From positions 4,498,001 through 4,562,000 of the forward strand of contig NZ_JBANDL010000002.1 in NCBI RefSeq assembly GCF_037027445.1: a stretch of 64,000 bases of DNA. The letters are read 5' to 3'. This DNA comes from Lysobacter firmicutimachus. Its GTDB lineage: Bacteria; Pseudomonadota; Gammaproteobacteria; Xanthomonadales; Xanthomonadaceae. Shown here piece after piece: positions 1 through 6,485 of the stretch. Below the pieces are notes generated by a model, which saw only the letters and a program-made list of their open reading frames with translations, was not told the origin of the DNA and did not search any database. Position 1 is the first letter of the stretch. Each line of letters opens with the position of its first letter. Both the position numbers and the translations under genes were made by a program.

Positions 1-191
1 ACCGCCGTCGAGATCTGGTTCAAGGCCTGTTGGCTGTACACCGCGTTCTGCAGCGAAAGCCCAGCCGAATGGCTGGATACCTGGTACAGCGAAGCGATCG
101 CCTGCGCGGGCGCTTCGGCGACGACTTTTACGTTGGTCTGGGTGACTGCATCGGTGATCTGCGAATTGACGGGGGTTTCGGGAGCGGCCAT
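1..191 (-). CDS. rebB: RebB-family R-body protein (partial, 3' end outside window)
   Basis: Start of a RebB-family R-body (refractile body) protein, cut by the window edge after 63 codons. R-bodies are coiled cytoplasmic protein ribbons that can spring open; they are the killing trait of Paramecium symbionts, and Reb homologues are scattered through proteobacteria. The visible residues carry the family signature: VNSQITDAVTQTNVKVV at about residues 8-24, then APAQAIASLYQ and NAVYSQQALNQI. The ATG has AAGGA eight bases upstream. The gene is on the same strand and 169 bp downstream of a sigma-factor gene, which fits a dedicated regulator. More reb genes may lie beyond the edge but cannot be seen. 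The family call is made from motif memory and is fairly secure. Confidence 0.85.
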   Translation of the reverse strand, partial: MAAPETPVNSQITDAVTQTNVKVVAEAPAQAIASLYQVSSHSAGLSLQNAVYSQQALNQISTA

Positions 192-360
192 GAGCCTGTC
201 CTTGATCGGTCGGTGGAGGAAACGTCTGCAGGACCGACGTCCTGAGCCGCATGACGGTGTCGCGTGGGTCTAACGGGAGGAACGCAATCCCCGGCGGCCT
301 GTGAAGCCGGGCCCAAGGGATGCGTCCGGAATCGGGGCTCGGGCGCGGATCGGCCTCGCC

Positions 361-915
361 TCAGTCGCCGACCGCGGTCCGCAGCCGGTTGCGCAGCAAC
401 TCCACGCGCTTGCGCGCCAGCGGTTGGTTGATGTGCAGCCGCGCGGCGATTTCCGGGTAAGGCAGATCGTCGATGAAACGGTAGGCGAACAGCCGGCGCT
501 GCTCGCGGCTCATCTTCGACACCGCCGCGATCACCCGCTCGAGTTGTTCGTCGAGCTCGAGCTGTTGCAACGCCGATATGCCGTCGTGGGCGAAACCGGC
601 CGCGTCGTTGTCGATGTCGCGGTTGCGGTCGAACACCTCGCGGTCGCGGTTGCGCTGGCGCACGCTGTCCAGAAAGACATGGCGCATGACCACGAACAGG
701 ATGCCGCTGGGGTCGGTGATCGTCTGCGGCGAATTGCGCATGAACAGCCACGCCTTCATCGCGGTGTTGCCCAGCAGTTCTTCGGCGCGGTCGCGCTGGC
801 CCTCGGCGAACCGCCGCGCGCGCGCTTCCAGCTCCGGCAAATTCTCGCGCCAGGCGATGGTGAACATCGCGTCGGCGGCGGCGTAATCGCCGAGTTCTGT
901 TTCGTTACGTTCCAT
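361..915 (-). CDS. sigma-70 family RNA polymerase sigma factor, upstream of rebB
   Basis: A 184-residue sigma-70 family protein. A region-2-like part spans roughly residues 25-95 (ELLGNTAMKAWLFM, then the ILFVVMRHVFLDSVRQR helix). A C-terminal region 4 reads MSREQRRLFAYRFIDDLPYPEIAARL followed by the recognition helix LARKRVELLRNRL. The size fits ECF-type sigma factors, although region 2 is divergent. The ATG at 915 is chosen because AGGAGAG sits eight bases upstream; the frame stays open further upstream without a ribosome site. No anti-sigma gene follows directly; the next gene on this strand is rebB. It is inferred, not shown, that this factor drives the reb genes. Confidence 0.85.
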   Translation of the reverse strand: MERNETELGDYAAADAMFTIAWRENLPELEARARRFAEGQRDRAEELLGNTAMKAWLFMRNSPQTITDPSGILFVVMRHVFLDSVRQRNRDREVFDRNRDIDNDAAGFAHDGISALQQLELDEQLERVIAAVSKMSREQRRLFAYRFIDDLPYPEIAARLHINQPLARKRVELLRNRLRTAVGD

Positions 916-1279
916 CACTCGCCTCTCCTGTGTCGAGCACGTGAGGCGAGTCTGGTTAGGGGGTCGGGGGATAGCTGTTACTTGGGTGACACGCGCCTGC
1001 CGGCTCCGGCACGGAACTGCGTACCCCGTCGCGGTACGCGATTTCCATGCGGATCGAAGTCCGCCGTCGACGCGCGTTCGCGCGCATTCGCGCGGCGCGC
1101 CGGGCCCGCGCGCGCCGCGGCGCGCGCGTGCGCACAAACCCGTCGCGCTTCACGCAACGCTTGTGTGGTGCGGCACGGCGTACCGCGATCGCAGTGCGGC
1201 CGCGACGGCGCGGAAATGCAGCGCCCCCATCGGCAATAAGATCGGCGCCGGCCGGGCCCGCGCGGCTTCGCTGTCGCGC
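916..1279. other. GC-extreme intergenic stretch
   Basis: A 364-bp gap between two genes on the minus strand. It is dominated by CG-alternating sequence around 1065-1135 (runs of CGCGCG and GCGCGC). No convincing gene is seen; open frames here overlap on both strands and have no ribosome site or recognisable protein. It should contain the promoter of the sigma gene that starts at 915, but no clear -35/-10 pair can be assigned. Confidence 0.5.
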
Positions 1280-1761
1280 TCAGGCGGCGCGAGCGGCCCC
1301 CGGGCCCAAGCCGACGCTGCGCATCGCGCCGTCCCAGCCCCAGGTAACGATGCAACAGGCGGCCACGACCAGGCCCCAGGTCAGGCTGCCTTCGGGCAGC
1401 AAGTCGACGCCGGCGGCGAACGCCGTCCACCATTGCGCGCCGCCGAGCGCAGCCGTCGCCACGCCGGCGAGCCCCAGGCCGGCCAGCAGCCCCTGCTGCA
1501 GCCAGCGCTCCAACCGGTCGCTGTTCTGCGTCGCCGCTTCGACGCTGCGCGCGACCTGCTGGGCGAAACCATAGGGAATCGGCTCCATCACCGGCGCACG
1601 CAAGGCGCGGCTGAGCAGACGATACTGGGCCAGACGCGGATCGTCGGCGTCCATCGGCGCGCCGTCGCGCTCCTCGCGCATGGCCCGCTCCTGCAATCGC
1701 CATTCGCGGGCGACGGCCGGATCGCGGGCATCGGAAGGATCGACAGGGGGCTGCGTGCGGT

Positions 1762-1765
<4 letters not shown>
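1280..1765 (-). CDS. membrane protein paired with ECF sigma factor (possible anti-sigma factor)
   Basis: A 161-residue protein with a charged N-terminal half (residues 1-85) and two hydrophobic segments at about 91-120 and 128-145, ending in a short basic/alanine tail. Its ATG overlaps the stop of the preceding ECF sigma gene by four bases (ATGA), so the two are translationally coupled. A membrane protein encoded directly after an ECF sigma factor is the usual position of an anti-sigma factor, and the soluble N-terminal region would face the cytoplasm. No zinc-finger anti-sigma motif (HxxxCxxC) is visible, so the role is inferred from position and topology only. Confidence 0.75.
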
Positions 1766-2343
<578 letters not shown>

Positions 2344-2379
2344 CCGATCAAGGATGCGGACATGGCGGGATCGGTTGCA

Positions 2380-2434
2380 GTGACGTCGATACCCGGTCAA
2401 ATATGACACACAACATACCCAAGACGTGACGTCG
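2380..2434. promoter_or_regulatory. repeated GTGACGTCG motif in the divergent promoter region
   Basis: The nonamer GTGACGTCG occurs at 2380-2388 and again at 2426-2434, 46 bp apart, between the ECF sigma gene and the divergent gene at 2528. Each copy contains the near-palindrome TGACGTC. Two copies in one intergenic region suggest a regulator or promoter element serving both directions. No binding protein can be named from the sequence. Confidence 0.35.
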
Positions 2435-2527
2435 GGCGTTTCCCGGCCCGCCGGATCGGCTGCAACCGACTCCGGCCCGGCCGTATCTCTTGCTCCGAAC
2501 CCACCCGACCCACTGCCGAGGCACCCC

Positions 2528-2854
2528 ATGGATCTCGAAGTCCTGATTCCGATCACCCTGTTCATCTGCATCGTCATGGCGATCAAGATCGCCGTCGAGG
2601 CGCGCTTCCGCAGCAAACTGCTGTCTACCGGCGGCGCCGACGAACTGCTGCGCTCGATGGCCCGCGACGAAGACCAGCGCCGCCGCCACGGCGCGCTGCG
2701 CTGGGGCATCGTCCTGGTCCTGCTCGCCGCCGCATTCGGCGTGATCGAGGCCGCCGGCTGGCGCGAGGTCACCCCGGGCATGGTCGCGGTGCTGCTGGCC
2801 GCCTGCGGCCTGGGCAATCTGGCGTACTACTTCATCTCGCGCCGGCTGGGCTGA
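2528..2854 (+). CDS. small inner-membrane protein divergent from ECF sigma operon
   Basis: A 108-residue protein with three predicted membrane segments: residues 5-21 (LIPITLFICIVMAIKIA), about 57-75 (IVLVLLAAAFGVIEAA) and about 83-103 (GMVAVLLAACGLGNLAYYF). A charged cytoplasmic loop (residues 22-55, RFRSKLL and RDEDQRRRHG) lies between the first and second. This layout resembles small membrane proteins (DUF6249-like) found beside ECF sigma factors in xanthomonads, but that assignment is from memory. It is transcribed divergently from the sigma factor and may be one of its targets. The ATG at 2528 was preferred over upstream in-frame alternatives because it opens directly on the first membrane helix. 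Confidence 0.75.
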   Translation: MDLEVLIPITLFICIVMAIKIAVEARFRSKLLSTGGADELLRSMARDEDQRRRHGALRWGIVLVLLAAAFGVIEAAGWREVTPGMVAVLLAACGLGNLAYYFISRRLG

Positions 2855-2976
2855 CGCGACCGCCATCGCAACCGGACCGGACCGCGGTCGCCGCTTGCCG
2901 CGGTCCGTCCGAAAATCGCTAGGCACTCGGCAGCGCCGCGGCGATGATCGCCGCGTCGCCCGCCCGAGAATGCCGC

Positions 2977-3945
2977 ATGCGTCCGCCGTCGCCGTTGCTC
3001 GCCCTCCTGCTTTCGCTCGGCCTGGCGATCGGTGGCGATGCCGCCGCCGCGCCGCCGGACCGGCGCATCGCCCTGACCGTGGACGACCTGCCCTGGGTCC
3101 CGCTGCCCTCGATCGCCACCGCCGACGCCCTGCCCGGGCATCGGCGCCTGGTCGCCGCGATCGCGGGCGCGGGCGTGCCGGTGGTCGGCTTCGTCAACGA
3201 AGGCAAGCTCGAGGACCGCGGACAGATCGAGCCCCAGCGCCTGCAGATGCTGCGCGACTGGCTCGACGCCGGCGCCGAGCTCGGCAATCACAGTTACGGT
3301 CATTCCGATCTGCATGCGGTGGGGCTGGAGGCCTATCAAGCCGACATCCTGCGCGGCGAGCGCCAGCTCAAGGCCCTGGCGCGCGAAAGCGGCCGCCCGG
3401 CACCGCGCTGGTTCCGCCATCCGTATCTGCGCGCCGGCCGCAGCGCGTCCGACAAGGCGAAGCTGCAGGCCTTTCTTAGCGAACACGGTTACCGCATCGC
3501 CCCGGTGACGGAGGGCAACTCCGACTGGATCTGGGCCGGCGCCTACCTGCGCCTCGAGCAGCGCGGCGACACCCGCCTCCAGGCGCGCCTGCGCCGCGAC
3601 TACCTGCGCCACATGGGCGCCAAGCTCGACTACTACGAAAGCCAGTCGATCGCCCTGCTCGGCTACAACCTCCCGCAGGTGTGGCTGATCCACGCCAACC
3701 TGCTCAATGCCGACACCTACGGCGACTTGATCGCGATGGCGCGCAAGCGCGGCTACCGCTTCATCGGCCTGGACGAAGCGCTGCGCGACCCCCCCTACGA
3801 ACGCGCCGACGCCTATTTCGGCCCGGCCGGCCCGAGTTGGCTGCACCGCTGGGCGATCGGCGAACGCAAACCGGCAGCATTCTTCGCCGGCGAACCGCGG
3901 ACACCGGACTGGGTGCTGAACCTGGCCGGGGTGGAGTCGGAATAG
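2977..3945 (+). CDS. secreted polysaccharide deacetylase (NodB-type)
   Basis: A 322-residue protein with a signal peptide (hydrophobic residues 6-20, cleavage near AAAA-PP). It carries a NodB homology domain: the TVDDLP motif gives the catalytic/metal aspartates D36-D37, HSYGH supplies the zinc histidines H105 and H109, and RHPYLRAG at about 148-155 corresponds to the RxPY motif. The family removes acetyl groups from N-acetylglucosamine polymers such as chitin or peptidoglycan. The true substrate here is unknown. The ATG at 2977 is taken because it opens the signal peptide. The gene stands alone and converges on the Lrp-family gene downstream. Confidence 0.88.
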   Translation: MRPPSPLLALLLSLGLAIGGDAAAAPPDRRIALTVDDLPWVPLPSIATADALPGHRRLVAAIAGAGVPVVGFVNEGKLEDRGQIEPQRLQMLRDWLDAGAELGNHSYGHSDLHAVGLEAYQADILRGERQLKALARESGRPAPRWFRHPYLRAGRSASDKAKLQAFLSEHGYRIAPVTEGNSDWIWAGAYLRLEQRGDTRLQARLRRDYLRHMGAKLDYYESQSIALLGYNLPQVWLIHANLLNADTYGDLIAMARKRGYRFIGLDEALRDPPYERADAYFGPAGPSWLHRWAIGERKPAAFFAGEPRTPDWVLNLAGVESE

Positions 3946-4052
3946 CCCGGCGCGTGCGCGGGAACGCGCTGCCCCCCTGATGCCGGGCCTGCATCCCCCG
4001 AGGGCCAAGGTCGAGAAAGGTCCGTGCGCTCTGCCGGCCTTCCCCGCCGCCG

Positions 4053-4487
4053 TCACCCCCGCTCCAACGCCGTGCGCAGCACCGGCAGCGTCGTCACGTC
4101 GTCCACGCCCTTCAGCGCCGCGACCCGTTCGCGCAGGTCCGCCAGTTCGCCGGGGCCGACGGTCTCCACCAACACCATCAGATCGATCTCGCCGGCGACG
4201 CTGTGGATCGAACGCACCTGCGCCAGTTCGACCAAGGGCGGCACGACGTCGTCGCAGCTGAAACCCTCGCCATAGCGCAGCAGCAACCAGGCCCGCAACG
4301 GATCGCCGCCGCTGCCCAGGCGCACCGTGTACTGGGCGATCACCCCGGCCGACTCCAATCGCTGCATGCGTTCTTGCACCGAACTGCGCGCCAGCCCCAC
4401 CGCTTTGGCCAAGGCCACGGTCGACAGGCGGGCGTTGTCCTGCAACAGGGCGATCAGTTTGCGGTCGGTATCGTCGAGGATCTTCAT
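4053..4487 (-). CDS. Lrp/AsnC family transcriptional regulator
   Basis: A 144-residue Lrp/AsnC regulator. The N-terminal helix-turn-helix (residues 1-60: LDDTDRKLIALLQDNARLS, then VGLARSSVQERMQRLESAGVI) is followed by the RAM/AsnC ligand domain (about 70-140, including IHSVAGEIDLMVLVE). These proteins form dimers and higher oligomers and respond to amino acids or related effectors. It is divergent from the cysteine hydrolase at 4619, which is a likely target, and two palindromes lie between them. The start ATG leads straight into the conserved KILDDTD. Confidence 0.93.
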   Translation of the reverse strand: MKILDDTDRKLIALLQDNARLSTVALAKAVGLARSSVQERMQRLESAGVIAQYTVRLGSGGDPLRAWLLLRYGEGFSCDDVVPPLVELAQVRSIHSVAGEIDLMVLVETVGPGELADLRERVAALKGVDDVTTLPVLRTALERG

Positions 4488-4528
4488 GGTCGCAACGCAG
4501 GGCGCCGTCGCAAGTCGCGCCGGCCGGC

Positions 4529-4573
4529 CCGGCATTTTGCCGGGTTGAGACCGGCCTGTGGGAGCGCCCACAG
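4529..4573. promoter_or_regulatory. palindromes between lrp-like gene and cysteine hydrolase
   Basis: Two inverted repeats lie in the divergent region. CCGGC-ATTTT-GCCGG at 4529-4543 has short arms around an AT-rich centre, the general shape of Lrp/AsnC operators. CTGTGGG-AGCG-CCCACAG at 4556-4573 is a perfect 7-bp arm palindrome, but it resembles the dispersed GTGGGAGCG repeats of this family, so only the first is proposed as an operator. Confidence 0.45.
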
Positions 4574-4618
4574 TGGCCTCCCGTCCGCGCCACGCCCCAG
4601 CCCATGGAGACTCGCCCC

Positions 4619-5185
4619 ATGTCCGACCTCGCTCATGCCGCCCTGATTCCGATCGACGTGCAACGCGGCTTCGACTACGCGCCGTGGGGACGCCGCAACA
4701 ATCCGGCGATGGAAGCCAACGGCCGGCGCCTGCTCGCCGCCTGGCGCGAAACCGCTCGGCCGCTGATCCACGTCCGCCACGACTCGATCCTGCCCGATTC
4801 CACCCTGCACCCCTCGCATCCGGGCAACGGATTCCGCGACGGCTTCGAGCCGCGTGCGGGCGAGCCGTTGGTGACCAAGTCGGTCAACGCCGCCTTCATC
4901 GGCACCGACCTGGACCTGCGTCTGCGCCGCCTCGGCGTCGACACCGTGGTCCTGTTCGGCGTCAGCACCGACATGTGCGTATCCACCACCGCGCGAGTCG
5001 CGGCCAACCTTGGCTACCGCGTCCTGCTGGTCGGCGACGCCTGTTTCTGCTTCGACCTCGTCGATGCCGACGGGCGCACCGTCGATGCGGATACCGTCAG
5101 CCGCGCGCACTTGGCGACCTTGCACGCCGAATTCGCCGAAGTCTTGGACACCGAGACGCTGTTGTCGCGGCTGCGTTCCGACTGA
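4619..5185 (+). CDS. cysteine hydrolase, isochorismatase family
   Basis: A 188-residue isochorismatase-like hydrolase. The catalytic triad is visible: D13 in IPIDVQRGF, K87 in TKSVNAAF, and C120 in GVSTDMCVSTTAR. Members hydrolyse amides or vinyl ethers (nicotinamide, isochorismate, carbamoyl compounds); nothing here fixes the substrate. The ATG at 4619 is preferred over the one at 4604 because GGAG lies eight bases upstream of it. The gene is divergent from the Lrp/AsnC-type regulator, which probably controls it, hinting at an amino-acid or nitrogen-linked substrate (inference). Confidence 0.9.
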   Translation: MSDLAHAALIPIDVQRGFDYAPWGRRNNPAMEANGRRLLAAWRETARPLIHVRHDSILPDSTLHPSHPGNGFRDGFEPRAGEPLVTKSVNAAFIGTDLDLRLRRLGVDTVVLFGVSTDMCVSTTARVAANLGYRVLLVGDACFCFDLVDADGRTVDADTVSRAHLATLHAEFAEVLDTETLLSRLRSD

Positions 5186-5458
5186 GCCTCGCGGATTCGA
5201 CGGGAGCGCCGCGAAATCGAATTCGATGGCGCAGCGCACGCCGGAAACCGACAGCCGTCGGCTTCCGGCTCACCCTTCATCGCCGTCCGAACGGCGATCG
5301 GCCGATGCGCGCGATGCACATGCAACGCCGCATCGATGCGCGCATCGCACCGCGTGCATCCGTTCGTGCGGCGACGAACGGTCTTGCATAACGAATTTCT
5401 CACGAGTATCGTGCGCCTCCATCGTCCTCGCGACGCAATCGCCAACGACCGCCTTCCC

Positions 5459-5575
5459 ATGCTCAATCATTTCGACATCGCCAAGCAGAACGCGCCGGGG
5501 CCGCTGTGCCACGCGTCGTTCGACTGCGCCTCGTCGAAGCGCGGTCGGCAGCAGGAACTGCACACGCCGGACTGA
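5459..5575 (+). CDS. possible 38-residue peptide (doubtful)
   Basis: A short open frame begins at an ATG and reads MLNHFDIAKQNAPGPLC, ending with LHTPD. It is followed 14 bases later by a 10-bp hairpin and then a terminator-like hairpin, so a short transcript covering it is plausible. No clear ribosome site precedes the ATG and the peptide matches no family known to me. It may equally be the body of a small RNA rather than coding. Confidence 0.2.
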   Translation: MLNHFDIAKQNAPGPLCHASFDCASSKRGRQQELHTPD

Positions 5576-5589
5576 CTCCCATTCGCCAT

Positions 5590-5660
5590 GGGAGATCGGT
5601 CGCTCCGATCTCCCGAGGAACGCGAACGCCCTCGGACTAACGCCGGGGGCGTTTTCGTTT
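5590..5660 (+). terminator. hairpin followed by intrinsic terminator; end of a small transcript
   Basis: GGGAGATCGG (5590-5599) pairs perfectly with CCGATCTCCC (5605-5614) over a 5-nt loop. A second hairpin, AACGCCCTCGG (5625-5635) with CCGGGGGCGTT (5643-5653, one G-T pair, 7-nt loop), runs into TTTTCGTTT. The second has the form of a rho-independent terminator for plus-strand transcription. Since no secure gene lies just upstream, the pair may mark the 3' end of an unannotated small RNA beginning somewhere in 5190-5580. Confidence 0.55.
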
Positions 5661-5785
5661 CGGCGTTCGCAAAGGGATTTCACGAAAAAGTCGGAAACGG
5701 CTGGATTTTCGCCACTTCTTACGTTCCCCGAAGCATCCGAGAGGAAAGGGGACAGGCCATCGAGGCGCATCAGCGCCGTGCTCCG

Positions 5786-5938
5786 GTGCTTCGGCACGGG
5801 CCGTGCGTAGGGAATCGCAGAACAAGGGCGCTTGCGCCCGAACGCATTGCCGCCTGGCGACAGGCGGCAATACGAAGCATCCGCAAGGCAAGGACTACAG
5901 CGGCACGGGTTCTCATCCCGTCCGGTGCGCGCGGCTGT
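5786..5938 (+). ncRNA. structured RNA segment with a T-arm-like hairpin, upstream of the tRNA-like pair
   Basis: Several strong hairpins occur in series. GTGC-TTCG-GCAC (5786-5797) has a UUCG tetraloop. GGGCG-CTTG-CGCCC is at 5826-5839. A perfect 11-bp stem ATTGCCGCCTG/CAGGCGGCAAT is closed by a GCGA tetraloop (5846-5871). A T-arm-like hairpin ACGGG-TTCTCAT-CCCGT (5905-5921) sits inside a wider stem ACAGC/GCTGT (5897-5901 with 5934-5938). UUCG and GNRA loops on stable stems suggest selected RNA structure rather than coding sequence. It could be a third, degenerate tRNA-like unit or the 5' part of one long noncoding RNA. A full cloverleaf could not be fitted. Confidence 0.45.
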
Positions 5939-5978
5939 GCCGTGGCGTATGCCGAAGTCCGAGCCGGGATGTTTCTCG

Positions 5979-6046
5979 ACGACGCTAGCTCAACGGTGGA
6001 GCAGCGGCGCAAGCCGCGGATCATCGGTTCGAATCCGATGCGTCGC
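5979..6046 (+). ncRNA. tRNA-like RNA 1, anticodon loop replaced by a GCAA tetraloop
   Basis: The sequence folds as a cloverleaf. Six of seven acceptor pairs form (5979-5985 with 6040-6046, only the outermost failing). T8 and A9 are present, the D-stem GCTC/GAGC has a GG-containing loop, a 5-nt variable region follows, and the T-stem ATCGG/CCGAT has the canonical loop TTCGAAT. The anticodon arm is a perfect 5-bp stem GCGGC/GCCGC closed by only four bases, GCAA, a GNRA tetraloop, so no anticodon exists. No CCA is encoded. Published comparative genomics has linked SPFH/Band-7 proteins in RtcB repair loci with a tRNA-like RNA, and the position just upstream of the slipin gene fits that. A decayed tRNA is the alternative, but the intact arms argue against it. 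Confidence 0.75.
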
Positions 6047-6049
6047 CTT

Positions 6050-6120
6050 TCGGATATAGCTCAGTGGGTAGAGCGACAGCTCAATTGCTGTTGGTCGCGG
6101 GTTCGACTCCCGCTGTCCAC
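6050..6120 (+). ncRNA. tRNA-like RNA 2, six-base anticodon loop and short acceptor stem
   Basis: A second cloverleaf starts three bases after the first ends. It has a D-arm GCTC/GAGC with loop AGTGGGTA, an anticodon stem ACAGC/GCTGT with a 6-nt loop TCAATT (normal is 7), a 5-nt variable region, and a T-arm GCGGG/CCCGC with loop TTCGACT. Only the inner five acceptor positions pair (GGATA with TGTCC, one T-G). The outer two mismatch, and the 3' side continues ACC rather than CCA. A search program may flag it as a tRNA or pseudogene. The loop size and acceptor defects make decoding unlikely, and the tandem placement suggests both RNAs come from one precursor. Confidence 0.65.
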
Positions 6121-6189
6121 CGTCCTTTCACGACGGCTTAGAAACAGGAACGAAAGTTCCGCACCAGGAAACGCCCCCCGCGGCGTTCC
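6120..6189 (+). other. three further RNA hairpins 3' of the tRNA-like pair
   Basis: CCGTC-CTTTCAC-GACGG spans 6120-6136. GGAAC-GAAA-GTTCC, with a GNRA loop, spans 6147-6160. AACGCC/GGCGTT spans 6170-6187, extendable by two G-C pairs past a bulged A to 6189. They lie in the 365-bp leader between the tRNA-like RNAs and the slipin start codon. They may belong to the noncoding RNA, process it, or stabilise the mRNA. No U-tract follows, so they are not obvious terminators. Confidence 0.45.
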
Positions 6190-6485
6190 GCAGCGCGCCG
6201 CCGGCCTGGGGCGCAACGGAACCCCGCAACGGCGACGGCGCCGGACCCGCGTCCTCGACGCGGCCTCCGGCGCGGCGCCTGCCGCAGCGACAGGGAACGT
6301 CGCCGCGACCGGCACGCACCGGCCCCGCAGGCAGCACGCGGGTTTCGCGCCGACGGCGTCGGGGGCGTTTCCACTTATTCGGCGATACGCGCATGCGCAT
6401 CGCCCCAACGTCCCGGCGACGAACCGATTCGGTCGCCACGGATGCCACCACGGATCGGATCACCGGAACGACAAGGAGACATCGC

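Noticed and set aside
4556..4573. CTGTGGG/CCCACAG palindrome as a specific operator
   Set aside because: It resembles dispersed GTGGGAGCG intergenic sequence of this family, so specificity cannot be argued.
5270..5797. 175-residue minus-strand gene
   Set aside because: Runs through the terminator and hairpins, has no ribosome site or recognisable domain, and its composition looks random.
5846..5871. Rho-independent terminator at the 11-bp GCGA hairpin
   Set aside because: No T-tract follows on either strand; a structural RNA hairpin is more likely.
5850..5872. Sigma-54 (RtcR-type) promoter TGGC...GC before the RNA-repair locus
   Set aside because: Spacing between GG and GC is 9 rather than 10 bases and the site lies inside a perfect hairpin stem.
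5979..6120. Two ordinary tRNA genes in tandem
   Set aside because: Anticodon loops of 4 and 6 bases, no readable anticodon, no encoded CCA and mismatched outer acceptor pairs. Treated as tRNA-like RNAs instead.
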